A stretch of DNA of 64,000 nt, from positions 40,743,447 through 40,807,446 of the forward strand of contig OY754970.1 of NCBI GenBank assembly GCA_963576475.1, written 5' to 3'. The notes under the pieces were generated by a model. It worked only from the letters and a program-made list of their open reading frames with translations, had not been told where the DNA came from and made no database searches. The stretch is from Molanna angustata (Eukaryota > Arthropoda > Insecta > Trichoptera > Molannidae). Within the stretch, counting starts at the first letter, position 1. The number at the start of each line of letters is the position of its first letter. Position numbers and translations under genes: made by a program. Shown one piece after another: positions 37,610 through 48,338 of this stretch.

Positions 37610-38046
37610 GAAATTTAATAATGCAGCATTAAACCCACTTGCATTAAATAATTAAACACACTTGCATTAGAGAAAGATCATAACAAATTAACAATAGATT
37701 TAAAAGGTCATTTTTTTGCCAATACTATGGAATAAGTTGGAATTTTCTTGTGTGTGAAAATATGTGGGTATAAATATGTACGATGCTTCTCTCTCAAACA
37801 CGAGTTATTAAGATCTATCGAGAGAGTATTTATTTTGTTGTATATTGTTTTTAAGTTGTAATATTGATGTTTAATAACTTTATATATATAAATAACTTCA
37901 CACATGCAAACACACCCTAACGTACCTCATCCTCACAAATACACTTGTTTTTTTAGGAGTTTATCCCTTTACACTTTTTATATTATTTATACTTTTATAA
38001 CTAAGAGTTCATTGAGAATTAATAGCAAAAACGTATTGCATAATAA

Positions 38047-38178
38047 ATTATTGTTAGTATAACATCAGAACAGGCTTCGCCTAGGGAGGTAAAAAATTCC
38101 ATTGTAATATTTAAGTTTAGTTATATTGTATTAATTTGATGTTTAATGAAAATAGATAAATACATAAATAAAAAAATA
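38047..38178 (+). mobile_element. LINE 3' UTR end related to the 50-kb LINE
   Basis: AACATCAGAACAGGCTTCGCC followed by TAGGGAGGTAAAAAATTCC resembles the 3' hairpin of the 50-54 kb LINE (CTCGGAACAGGCCTGGCCTAGTGAGGTGG), and an A-rich end with ATAAATAAAAAAATAAA follows. Non-coding tail of a related element. Confidence 0.55.
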
Positions 38179-38246
38179 AACTACATCTTTGGAAACACGT
38201 ATCCTAACAACTCCTAAATAAAATATCTTTAAGAGTACATATTATT

Positions 38247-38712
38247 ATAACGCTAAAACTAGTGACTGAAAACATGATATATTAAAAACGCCTAAAGTAT
38301 TATGGAGTTACGCGTTAGTAAGGTTAACTGTCGCGTGCGTTAAAAATGGTTTAAATGTGTTCAAAATATCGGAAATCGGAAATATGTTAATTTTTTGCAA
38401 TTTATGAGTAATCCAGACTTGAATTAAGTAAAAAATTATCGGTCATTCACTTTGATTTTATGCACTCTTTAAGCAGATACAAGATTTATTTCTCTACGAC
38501 ACATAGTTATGGAGTAATTTAAAAAAAAAATGTAAAAAAGAATATTTGAAATAATTAGTTTAGGAGAATTAATGCTGAATTTTAAAATTTTGTGACGAAC
38601 ATTCACTAGAGAAATGTTGATAATACTTATGGTATTTTTTTAGAAACACATCGTTACACATATTTGAGAAATTTGATTTGAAATTGGGGAGTTTATGTTT
38701 ATATGGCCCCTT
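38247..38712 (+). repeat. Unclassified ~467-bp non-coding repeat, copy 2
   Basis: Second copy of the repeat at 23558-24026, in the same orientation, with sharp ends at ATAACGCTAAAACTAGTGAC and TATGGCCCCTTAAT. Conservation is patchy: blocks of about 20-40 bp are nearly identical between more diverged stretches. Confidence 0.8.
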
Positions 38713-38934
38713 AATCGTTTAAAAAACTTATGTAGGTACGTGAATATATTGTGTATTTGTTTCATTTTTTAAGACCAAAATGAGCCAAATTTGTGATATG
38801 TATTATTTCCAATTTTTTTTATTAACTATCAATATTTTATTATTAAATTAAAAATAATATTGTGCCACATAGTTAATCATTCGGTATATGAGAATAAATT
38901 ATTTCCATTTGAAGCTTGACAGATAATAACAGGA

Positions 38935-39027
38935 TGTACATTTTTTAACAAAAATGATATTAAATGAAAGTAAAAAATAGTCTATTTTTTACATTTATTA
39001 AATATCATTTTTGTTAAAAAAATATAC
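38935..39027. repeat. 93-bp near-palindrome
   Basis: GTACATTTTTTAACAAAAATG at the left pairs with CATTTTTGTTAAAAAAATATAC at the right, with arms meeting at AAAATAGTCTATTTT. A small MITE or foldback relic. Confidence 0.75.
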
Positions 39028-39856
39028 ATACTTTAATTCCACATTGACATAATTTTAAGTTTTCAGGTCTGTTGCGGATATAACTGTCTTAATACAATAT
39101 ACCGTTTGATAATAGTGTGAGAGTCTTTTTTATGAAGTTTTGTTAAAAAATAATTGTTTAATAGTTCTGGTTTCTATCCTGTATAGGCCCCTAGAGTGTG
39201 TATAATATATACCACCGTAGTTTGCTAGTTAGATATATGAATGTCTACCGAGTATGCATAAGGAGGAGTTCTTTGGATCCTTTGAACCGATATAACTTGA
39301 ATCGGATCCCGCGTTTGATGTGAATGTAGGTACCCCACTGCGATTTTTATGCGAATTTCATCGCTTTCTTGTATAAACCATTCGATATCTCAGTGCAGAA
39401 TCCATGAAAGGAGCTAATTTAGGATTCAGTCTCCATATAAATGTGAGTTATACGTACCTACATACCTACCCCGTATAAAGCATCCATTATAGTAATATAC
39501 ATTTAGGTATACAAGTCAATATACAGAAATACCTACTCATTAATACCTATACATTTAGCACTCGTCTACATTCAACACATTTTAGATATATTGCATTTTA
39601 TAACGACGTTTCTCAAGTTGCATATTTGTTTCAAATAAACAATTTCTTCTACAATCTAACCCTGAACATTGAAATTTTTTTAAAATAGTGTAATGATATA
39701 CCCATTTTTTTTTATATAACATATATGATCCAAAGCATATTTCGCTCATAATGATTGTATATTTGAAGTCTTATCGTGATAGATATTCAAAAATTATTGT
39801 ATTTTCCGTTTAGATAGATATTCATAAATTGTGATACATTATAACTATAGAGAACG

Positions 39857-40523
39857 AATGGCCCGAGCAAGTCGACGAATACCTATATATATACTTGGGA
39901 AGCATATTTCAACGGAACGGACGACTCGATACAGAGATCGAAAGAAGAGTTATGGCAGGAAACAGAGTGAATGGAGCACTAAGACCAATTTTGAATGATC
40001 GCAACATATCAAAGGATGCCAAAGTTGCCATTCATAACGCCATCGTAGTGCCAACCTTGTTGTATGCAAGTGAAACCTGGACATGGCAGAAGACGCATGA
40101 AAGTAGAATAAATGCAGGTGACATGAGATCGTTAAGAAGGATTTGTAATAGAACGATGTATGACCGGGTAAGAAATGAGGACATAAGGAAAGAATTTAAG
40201 GTGTCATTACTAGAATGAAAGTGAACACATTGAGATGGTTTGGTCACATGGGGAGAATGAAAGAGGAGCGCCTGACGAAGAAAATATACAGAGCGGAAAG
40301 GAATGGAATGAGAGGTCGGGGACGCCCAAGAAAGGGATGGCACGGCCATGTGATCGAAATTTTGAAAGACGGAAATGTTAGAAGTGTGAGCAATAGACGA
40401 ACATGTATGAGAGGATGCATTAATGTGGACGAGGCGAGGGATGCGTGCCAGAATAAAAAAATGTGGCGTTTGGTTCTCTCTGCCTACCCCGCAAGGGACA
40501 TGGCGTGATGGTATGTATGTATG
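39857..40523 (+). pseudogene. LINE ORF2 C-terminus with one frameshift and tetranucleotide tail
   Basis: The first frame reads EWPEQVDEYLYIYLGSIFQR through RVMAGNRVNGALR, VVPTLLYASETWTW and RICNRTMYDRVRNEDIRKEF (to 40217). The second, overlapping at 40215, continues TLRWFGHMGRMKEERLTKKI and GRGRPRKGWHGHV and ends SAYPARDMA at 40506. A TATG repeat follows. Only one frameshift separates the halves, so this is a fairly young 5'-truncated copy. Its 3' end GGCGTGATGGTATGTATGT recurs at 54.4 (-) and 55.3 kb. Confidence 0.85.
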
Positions 40524-40920
40524 TATAATTATGTGATAGACATTTCTTAAATTGTTATATTTCCGTTTTTTTTACAAAAAGTGTATGCTCTTTTCTTCTT
40601 TTTTTTTGTATTTTCAGGGTAAGCCAATATTAAACTTAAGTATGGGCTATGTCATTTAAAATGAATATAAAGCTATTCCGACACAAGCACTGCTTAGTGG
40701 CTTAGTTCTTATCCACTGGATGTTGGTACTGGTAAATTGTTTTCATGTTGTAAGAACTGATTCTGTTTGTGTTATAATTAAGTATCCTCTCAGAGCATTT
40801 TGTCAGTGCCAATATATTCTTGGTTGTTACATAATTAATTGTATTATTGTTGCATTATTGTTATTTCTGTATTGTCTATGTGGATTTAAACAAATAAATA
40901 AAAAAAACAGAGATTAAGTG

Positions 40921-41464
40921 AATTTTTACTCGTCACTTCTCCAAAGTGATATAGTAGTGAGTAGGAGTTTTTAACTTCTAAGGTTATTTGTATAGTGCAG
41001 ATGATCAACTAAAATCATCCTGAGATTGTAATCTGTAAGTTTCATCACAATATATGTAAGTATGCGGTGTACAATGTGATATATAGGTACTATGTACGGC
41101 GGATTGATTCTTCTTTATCGATTATATATTTAAGTAATATTTTCAAACTGCAAATTTGTAGGTATATCTAATACTCGTTTAGACCCCAATAGATTTTGAA
41201 GGATATCTGAAAAGTGCTTCTCAATTTTTTTTCAACTGAAACATTTCAAATAGACAAATATCTCAGGAAACTTAAAATTTGAGATTTTATTTTCAAAATA
41301 TTATAAAGGCACACCACTTTCATAAAAAAAAATTGAAGAATAATCAAGTTTTCATAATAAAATATAAATCTTGAATAATTTCATGAAAATGCTGAAAATT
41401 TTCGATATAAAATAGAGTTACTTGGTAGTGAGGAGTATAGCGTAGGCCCCAACCCACTCGTTTT
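40921..41464 (-). mobile_element. Helentron-like element, minus-strand copy
   Basis: On the minus strand the copy runs from AAACGAGTGGGTTGGGGCC (near 41464) through the middle sequence shared with the 37-kb copy to a 3' hairpin and GACGAGTAAAAATT (near 40921). The subterminal match ACTCCTCACTACC against the 3' arms is imperfect. It interrupts an open stretch on the minus strand at 41465-41540 of unknown meaning. Confidence 0.72.
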
Positions 41465-41792
41465 CTTAATTTATGGGCTGGTTTCTCTCCTGTGATCAAA
41501 TCGAGGATGTCGGTCATTGAAGCGAAACAACTAACCACTATATACATAATAGTAGTCAGTATTTATAATTGTCTTATTTATTAGGTCAGTAAAATATTGA
41601 ATTTTTTGTATTTTGTTAATTTGTGTGTTTTTATTCGCTAAATAATCATCAGTCAATTGTTTTGGATAAATGTCAATGCACACTTACCTGTATATTATCA
41701 TAAATATTTAATTTTGAAGTGCATGTCAATTACTGGGGTAGATCATGTTAAATACTGTTTCATATAGATTTTATTGTGTCAATTACTATCAC

Positions 41793-42105
41793 TTCATTCA
41801 TTCATTCATACCATCACGGCATATCCCACAATGTGGGGTAACCAGCGAAAGGTATACGGGTGTGCATTGCCTTATAAAAGGGATAACAACACATCTATGT
41901 ATACCAAGATGTATACCCACACACCAGTCTCGTTTCACCAAAAAAGGCACTACATTCAGAATGGGTGGTGAACCTCATTGCTGAACTATGTGAGATGTTA
42001 TTGTTGCCTGTTGTATTTTCGATTACCCGGCTCTTACGGGACACTCGAAACAATGATTTAAAATAATGGAAGCACTATTCTAAGCCGGTGCCTCACTATT
42101 TCATT
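41793..42105 (-). repeat. Dispersed ~270-bp repeat, copy 2, with tetranucleotide tail
   Basis: On the minus strand it runs from TAGAATAGTGCTTCC to GGTTACCCCACATTGTGGGA and CCGTGATGGTATGAATGAATG. It directly follows the minus-strand endonuclease fragment, so it may be the 3' UTR of the same, internally deleted LINE. Confidence 0.65.
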
Positions 42106-42432
42106 TTTGGTTATTCTGTCAGGCTTCTCCACGTTCATTTTTTCTGTTTCTGTTTTTCAAAGAAGTTATTTAAACAGAAAAGTTTTTCATTTTGCAAATA
42201 ATCAAAGAGCATTTTGGTTTTTTGTTTCAAGGCCCAAGATCATATGGCCCGATGTTTTGTAGGTCTCCAGGTTTTCGATGGATTTTTGCATTTAGGTGAC
42301 CTGTTATTAATGTTAGTCTGACTTTATCATTTTTTCTAGCTTTTGTAATAAGCTAATATAGTTGTTCCACTTCTTTATCTTCAGCGGTACTTGTGGGAGC
42401 ATGTGTCTGTATCATTTGGATACTGAATTTTG
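42085..42432 (-). pseudogene. LINE endonuclease-domain fragment
   Basis: On the minus strand, across two stops, it reads QMIQTHAPTSTAEDKEVEQLY, LITKARKNDKVRLTLITGHLNAK and IGPYDLGP, then SLKNRNRKNERGEA. These correspond to QVYAPT....E....Y, GD(F/L)NAK, (V/I)GP(Y/H)GLG and F.(K)R..R..TW..P of apurinic-type LINE endonucleases. The catalytic Asp of GDxNAK is His here. It lies just downstream of the SAC3-like exon. Confidence 0.65.
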
Positions 42433-42531
42433 AATTTTAAACCATTAGAATAGAATTGAACAAAACAATAATTAAATAAGTCATCAATAATATGACTAAT
42501 AATAAATTATATTGACTATAAATTATCTTAC

Positions 42532-42730
42532 CAAAGAACTATTTTCCTTAAATACAAAATTTTCCTTTACAAATTGAATGTTGAATTCATCGAGTATATG
42601 AATATTGACATATTGACAATCCTCAATGATATTAGATAAATCTTCGTACAATAAATTTTCTTTTAATTTCTCAATTGGATATTTTAATATTTTACTGTTG
42701 TACGCATGTGACATGACTTGTAAAGCAGAT
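42532..42730 (-). CDS. Isolated exon resembling the SAC3/GANP domain C-terminus
   Basis: The minus strand has a 199-nt open segment bounded by TTTCTTTTAG upstream and CTTTG/GTAAGA downstream, so it looks like an internal exon (one leading nucleotide, then 66 codons, ending in phase 0). The peptide starts SALQVMSHAYNSK and runs through KYPIEKLKENLLYED and a Cys-containing stretch to VKENFVFKENSSL. This order (AL..hAY.S...(F/Y)P...L...L.(F/Y)(E/D)D...C...F....F) matches the end of SAC3/GANP domains, as in SAC3D1 and the mRNA-export factor GANP. That assignment is by eye. No other exon of such a gene was found nearby: a decayed LINE endonuclease lies downstream (42085-42432) and non-coding repeats upstream. 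It may be a nested gene with distant exons, a captured exon or a relic. Confidence 0.5.
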
Positions 42731-43159
42731 CTAAAAGAAACAAAATGATTATCGGTATTAAAAAAAAATCTTAGATATACATTTTTTTTGAGAATCAAAA
42801 TGAATATTCTATGTGGCTTAATCATCTATACCTTCCTAATTATAGGGATAAAAAATGATATTCTAACTCATTAAAATATAATGAGACATTATCTTATTTA
42901 TTACCTATATTATGACAACTGGGACTTCTACAAATACATTGCATGTATTGTTTGTAAAAATTAAACACTTGTTTTTTCTTTCTACATTTATTTTATTGCT
43001 CTCCAAGACGACAGTTTCGCCTGGTGAAACCAGTTGAAAAGTGTTTAATTATTTAAAATGGAATTCTACATAGTCAACGCTGTCCGTGTAAATAAAATTA
43101 AATGTACGCACTTTTCAATCTTTCGATTGTGACGGCTTCTAATTTGCAGAATTCCATTA

Positions 43160-43221
43160 TGACAATGATTAATATGAACACATATATAATTCCACAATTT
43201 ATTTTTTGTTTTTCTCCCGAC
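43160..43221 (-). repeat. Left arm of a 62-bp inverted repeat pair
   Basis: TGACAATGATTAATATGAAC to TTTTTCTCCCGAC is the near-exact inverse of 44221-44281. The two arms enclose about 1 kb containing a repeat shared with 63 kb. Confidence 0.75.
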
Positions 43222-43855
43222 TTTTTTCCATATATCTCAGAAACCATAAAAGCTAGAACGCTGAAAATTGGTACAAACATAGACGAATACAAAATCTCAA
43301 ATGAGTTTTTTCAAAAAAATTCCAGGGTTTCTCAAACATTTTTTATTAAGAAAAGTATTTTTTTTATGATAAATTTATGAGTTTAACTGCCTATTTTTCC
43401 AAAACTTTTACAATTATTGAAAAAAGCCGAAACACCCCAACTAGATAATTTAATTTTCTATAAAAAATATTAGCATTGTAGTAGAAGATCTCAATTTTTT
43501 TTTAACAATTTTTTTAAAAATTGAATTTAGTGACGACATTGCTTCATACATTTTGTATGGCAGTCGCCTATACACAATATGTAAGGAGACTTAATAGTTT
43601 GATACTTCATCTCCAAACATATATACATACCATCATGCTATTTTCATATTCTGGGTAGGAAAAAAGGACCTTCCTCCATACTATCCTATCTTGACATACA
43701 TACCTACATATGTTGTATAGAAAACAAAATATCTGACAATATTCAATAATTTGTATTTATGGGTTTATAGTTTGGTACATATTCTTTAACTATACATACT
43801 ATCGCTATCGACAGTTGGATCTCATGTGTTACATGCAACTAGTGATGGGAAAACC
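43222..43855 (-). repeat. Dispersed repeat shared with 62.9-63.4 kb
   Basis: The minus strand shares with 62933-63430 the order AACTAGT/TGTTACAC(A)TGAGAT, CGATAGTA, TTTTGTTTTCTATA, GTAGGTATGTA, AAGATAGGATAGTATGGAG, TTTTTCCTACCCAG, AAAAATGTTTGAGAA and GTACCAATTTT. Non-coding; class unknown. Confidence 0.65.
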
Positions 43856-44220
43856 TGACACATAATGAGGTACTGGAAAAGGGACAGACAAACGGGTATT
43901 TGTGTGAGAGGGAGAGAGAAGGAAGATATACAATTAAAATTAAAATAAGCCATGTGTATAGGAATTGGATTTTTTGATAAAGCCCATTATTACTATTTCG
44001 GTATGTCCATTTCTTAATAATTATGGGTGGCAATTTATATAGTTCTTATATGTAAACAACTAAAATAATATATTATAATGACAAAAAATTATTATGTTAC
44101 ACATGTGTAACATAACATTTATCTATTTACCTGTTATAACCTTTGTTTAATTTTGTATAAAAGAAATGTGAACTGTGTACTCAACTCCAGTTGATTATGG
44201 CCTTATAAGCCGAAACGGTC

Positions 44221-44281
44221 GTCGGGAGAAAAATAAAATAACTTGTGGAATTATATATGTGTTCATATTAATCATTGTCAA
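44221..44281 (+). repeat. Right arm of a 62-bp inverted repeat pair
   Basis: GTCGGGAGAAAAATAAAATA through TATATATGTGTTCATATTAA to TCATTGTCA pairs with 43160-43221. The preceding CGAAACGGTCGTC belongs to the GAAACCGGTC motif group. Confidence 0.75.
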
Positions 44282-44284
44282 AAT

Positions 44285-46034
44285 TAAATGTGTTTATTGT
44301 TTGTTTTATAAAATTTTTCACACTTATTGTTTGCTTAGAAAAGCAGAGATCCTTAGATCCTTAGGTAAAAACACACGAAATTAGGGATTATTTATTGGTT
44401 ATAATAAAACTAGCCAACACCTTGAACATATCTGGTATTGGCCCAATAAAATGTTTTTATAAATATATTGTTTAATATTAACTGTATTTTGGCTTTTGAT
44501 AGCAAAAAAACAGAATTCTGGTTTACAAATCCATATTTTTTTCAGTGTTGCACCTAAATTTCAAGCATAAAAACAAGTAACAAAATGCTGAATATTTAAT
44601 TTTACAGAATCTCTTGCAAGAACAGTGTAAGGTAGGTATAAGTTTTCCTTTTCCGTAATGCATATTCCTTGTTGGGGCCCGGTTAAGTTATTATTAGGGC
44701 AGCAATACTATCGGGATTCTGGGTATGATTTATCACATCGTATAATCACTAAACTTGGAAACTTTATTGACCTGGGGGTATGTGTATGACAAATTTTGTA
44801 TTTCATAAGTCATTTTGTTGGAAATACACTAATTCATGTTTCAGTTTCATTTTTTACAACCACAACTACAGTTTGTTGCCACTGGTGAAGTAGCTAGTTA
44901 ATGTTTTGATTCTGCGGTTAGTTACCGAACTCAAAATCGGTACTCACTAGTACGAAATACGAAGATTAACAACAGTTGGCGTTGTTGCAAGGACCAGATG
45001 TAAGCTGATTTCAACGAAATCAGATTATTTTGTTCTGCTTCCAACGAATAATAGGTACTTCATTATTATTAAAGTGACTTTAGGAGATAAGTGTATGAAT
45101 CAAATCCTTGTTTTGATTTGACAAACGTGCCAAAAGTAAAAAAAAAACAAAAAACTAATGCTAGAGTATTCCATTGAATCCTTGGGTAAATACAGATTAT
45201 CAAACAAGTAAATGTTCAAATTATATGTACATTATAAGTTTTCATGCGTTGTAATGTTAAAAAAAATTATATCATAAAAATACTCCTGATTTTTAGCAAA
45301 AAGTATAGACTTATTGTTCATTTTCTACGAATTAAAAAAAAATATTATAATATCAAATAAATCAAGCTGGAAATAGTTTTAACATGCATTGTCATCGGGA
45401 ATACACAAATCCTTAAAGTTTAAATTCTAAAATGTATTGAAAAATGTGTCACCTCCGGGAATTGAACCCGGGACATTTCGCTTAAACTATTTCTTATCAA
45501 CTGAACCACGAAGGTCGAAGTCTATAATTCCCACATTCAAACAGAAACATCAATAAAAATCATAGAGGAATATTGCCATATTATGTTGGTACATCAATTT
45601 TACTGTATAGAAGACAGCGTTCCCGGTTTACGTTTTCCAATGATGTTTTATAATTACATACAATTTCTTTAGATAGAAAAAAGTATAAATTTTGAACGAC
45701 CTGCATTATTTTATTTGATAAACTAGAGACAAAGATTTAAAAAGTAATGTATAGTTTTAAGTGGGTACTTTGATTTCATGAAACTATTTTTAATTGTATA
45801 GTTTGTTTTAAAAATTGTATAATTGTATACCATTTTATAAAATTAAAGTATTTTAACTATACTTTTACATTTTGTTTGTTTAAAAAATATGTGATTGCTA
45901 AATAGGTAAATTATAGTCAAAAAAGTTTAGAATAAATCGTTTTGATAATAATATATTATTTACTTGAAAATGAAACAGGACATAATGTTGCGTATCTTTT
46001 ATTGCGTTTCAAACTATAAATAAGAGCAAATATT
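44285..46034. other. Gene-free apart from the SINE head at 45.45 kb
   Basis: At 44596-44634 a T-rich tract plus ACAG, 24 nt, then GTAGGT mimics a micro-exon on the plus strand (NLLQEQCK), unsupported by anything else. Confidence 0.45.
45447..45521 (-). mobile_element. tRNA-like SINE head, family B-like
   Basis: The minus strand reads GACCTTCGTGGTTCAGTTGA and, further on, CCCGGGTTCAATTCCCGG, a perfect T arm. The acceptor ends pair poorly and the anticodon arm is disordered, so it is SINE-derived rather than a working tRNA. Confidence 0.65.
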
Positions 46035-46298
46035 TTATTTTCGTTTATGTAAATTTGAATATTTTCCAAAAATTGCTACCCCGTTATTTGAACATCGTAT
46101 TGTTATTGCATCATTTCTTTCGATTGCCTTCGTGATAATATCATTTCCAAATGTGATAATATTATAACCAACAGTATAATATACAACAACAAATATTCTC
46201 GATTGTCTTATTTCCATTGTACTCGACGGATACTTTTGCCTCGGATTTGTACCGGCGCGATCAAATGTCCCACAGGGGAAATTCGTCTCTTTCGACAC
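46035..46298 (-). other. Unrecognised 87-codon open frame
   Basis: The minus strand is open from an ATG at 46298 to a stop. The peptide has a protein-like mix (FDRAGTNPRQKYPSSTMEI, VYYTVGYNIITFGNDII, CSNNGVAIFGKYSNLHKRK) and higher GC than its surroundings. I do not recognise it. The opposite strand is also partly open, so coding status is doubtful. It may be a relic of a transposon or of a captured gene. Confidence 0.3.
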
Positions 46299-46725
46299 AG
46301 CCAGCAGGTTGACATTGTATGGAAAACTTTGTAATGTTTAATTCGTGGTTGGCACGCAAAATAGAGAGCTTTCTCATCAAAACGCTTTCCGTCCGTTTCC
46401 TTCTGACACTAAGAAGCGAACTAAATTGGATGGCCATAACCCGTCATTTGTAAAGGAGTAGATCCACTGAAAACATATTGGGCGACAATTATTTTTATAC
46501 GTGAATTTTTTTTAAGTATACTTCAGGTACATAAAAAGGGCAAGGGATAAGAAAAATGAATAATAACCGACTATCGTAAGAATACGAATATCTTGATTGC
46601 ATTATTATATATAATCTTATAGTATGCATTTTAATCTATTTAATTTGTAATTAATAATTATTATTATTAGGTATGTTTGTTGTTCCTACTTGTATTTTAA
46701 ATTTGAAGTTTTAATCTTAGAAATT

Positions 46726-46843
46726 AACAGATTTTTAATTATCTCAATAGAGACGAAGTTGGAATATTTATTGTAGGAGAACCGGGAAATCCTACAATAA
46801 ATATTCCAACTTCGTCTCTATTGAGATAATTAAAAATCTGTTA
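46726..46843. repeat. 118-bp palindrome with ~53-bp arms
   Basis: Left arm 46726-46778 and right arm 46790-46843 differ by a single 1-nt indel and enclose GAACCGGGAAA. The right arm starts the 128-bp direct repeat copied at 47328. Confidence 0.92.
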
Positions 46844-46917
46844 AAAAATATCTTTGACTCCCGACAGGGAAAAAAATCCAATGTTTGCGCATATGCAATA
46901 ATAAAAATATTCGATTA
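46790..46917 (+). repeat. 128-bp direct repeat, copy 1
   Basis: From TCCTACAATAAATATTCC to AAAAATATTCGATTA, identical base for base to 47328-47455 as far as I can read. Confidence 0.9.
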
Positions 46918-47240
46918 CTTACACATTGGTACAAGTAGGTAAATAAGACAAAAATGACCTTATAAGTCTGGCGCAATTCAGGGGTGACTTCTATGCGAAA
47001 AATGCATTGTCACCTCAGATATAAGAATTGTAGCTTTCATTATTTACAAAAAACCAATTCTCTCAATAGATGGCGTTACAACAAAAATAAATAAAAAATA
47101 ATAAGATTGTTGTTCATAATTTCACCCATAGATGGCTGTAGTAAAAATTCCTTATTTTCAAGCGAAAAGAATTTCAGTATTACAATATATAGAACTTTCA
47201 AAATTGAATTGATAGGGATCTCATTAAAAAGGCATAATTG

Positions 47241-47332
47241 GTGAACGTTGCGCAAGCGCATAAAATGATCACGTAAACCAGCCGATGACAGGTCGTAAGC
47301 CCTGTAGGTGCCTTGATTTCCCGGTTCTCCTA
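47241..47332 (-). repeat. ~92-bp repeat shared with 36.0 kb
   Basis: Inverse of 35999-36090; its end runs directly into the 128-bp direct repeat at 47328. Confidence 0.75.
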
Positions 47333-47455
47333 CAATAAATATTCCAACTTCGTCTCTATTGAGATAATTAAAAATCTGTTAAAAAATATCTTTGACTCCC
47401 GACAGGGAAAAAAATCCAATGTTTGCGCATATGCAATAATAAAAATATTCGATTA
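47328..47455 (+). repeat. 128-bp direct repeat, copy 2
   Basis: Identical to 46790-46917 at an offset of 538 bp. TTAGAAATTAACA occurs at 46718-46730 and again at 47453-47465, like a 13-bp target duplication bracketing the whole unit. Confidence 0.9.
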
Positions 47456-47476
47456 GAAATTAACAATTGATAATTT

Positions 47477-47659
47477 TTTTTTTTTTATAAAAAATGAATA
47501 TGTCCTTGTTAAACAAGTACATTTACATCTTCCTACGTTCCCTAAACTAAGCATAAATGCTTGTCCTATAGGTGAACGAGATCGGTCGAGGCAGGATTCG
47601 AACTCGCGACCACTGGATTACTAACCCAGCGCGCTAACCGCTCTGCCATCCACCCATCC
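47477..47659 (-). mobile_element. SINE family A, most complete copy
   Basis: On the minus strand it has head GGCAGAGCGGTTAGCGCG, the anticodon arm, B box GAGTTCGAATCC, the body, CTTGTTTAACAAGGACATAT, and an A-rich tail of about 15 residues at 47477-47491. About 183 bp in all, and the reference for the family here. The TTAA MITE starts 11 bp beyond its head. Confidence 0.85.
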
Positions 47660-47670
47660 ATGTTTGTTAA

Positions 47671-48338
47671 GGGGGGGACTGCTGCCAACGTACCTATTTT
47701 TCAATTTGATATACCATCATTATTTCTTATCAAATCGTTTTGAAAAAAATAATATAGATAGTTTGGGTATTCATAAAGAAAAATGTATATTTACTTTTTG
47801 ATAATGTTCTGTATAAATTCTTGTAGAAAAATAATGGCATACCCCGATTTTCAACGTTTATCTTATTTCAGCGTAGTTCAACATATTTTTTTTTTCAATT
47901 AAAGAAGACAAAAATATCTAGAAAAATACCATGTGACGTTGCATTAATGCTTCAGGTTTAGAAAATAAGCCTAAAAACATTTATTTTCCATTCAGCGCCA
48001 TTGCGAAATATGAGTTTTTTTGGTTTATTAACTTAACCTGATGTATTAATGCAACGTTACATCGTATTTTTCCAGATATTTTGATCTTCTTTAATTTATA
48101 AAAAAAATATTATGCTCTATATCTTATAGTTTTTTAGAAATTTAAGATAAATGTCAAAAATCGGGGTATGCTTATTATTTTCCTACAAGAATATATACAG
48201 AACATAATTAAAAAATTAAGGTATATTTTTATTTATTAATATCCAAAATAACTAGGTTATTTTTTCAAAATGATTCGTTTTGTAGTAATGACGCAAATTC
48301 AAATTGAAAAAATAGGTACGTTGGCAGCAGTCCCCCCC
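47671..48338. mobile_element. Long-arm MITE flanked by TTAA (piggyBac-type site)
   Basis: The left end GGGGGGGACTGCTGCCAACG and the exact inverse at the right end begin arms of about 300 bp that can be aligned to the centre (TGTTCTGTATA, GGCATACCCCGATTTT and GACGTTGCATTAAT on the left, with inverse counterparts on the right), leaving a spacer of only tens of bp. Both ends abut TTAA (47667-47670 and 48339-48342), the duplicated target of piggyBac transposases. No coding capacity. The arms have diverged, so it is not very recent. Confidence 0.85.

Noticed and set aside
41465..41540. Terminal exon following the SAC3-like exon
   Set aside because: A possible AG acceptor gives about 20 phase-0 codons before a stop, but the polypyrimidine tract is poor and the peptide does not match SAC3 C-termini.
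45447..45521. tRNA gene on the minus strand
   Set aside because: Only the T arm is perfect; the acceptor and anticodon arms do not fold, and its 5' end (CCTTCGTGG) resembles the SINE head at 841.
46790..47455. LTR retrotransposon with 128-bp LTRs
   Set aside because: The repeats lack TG...CA ends, primer-binding site and polypurine tract, and one of them forms half of a palindrome.
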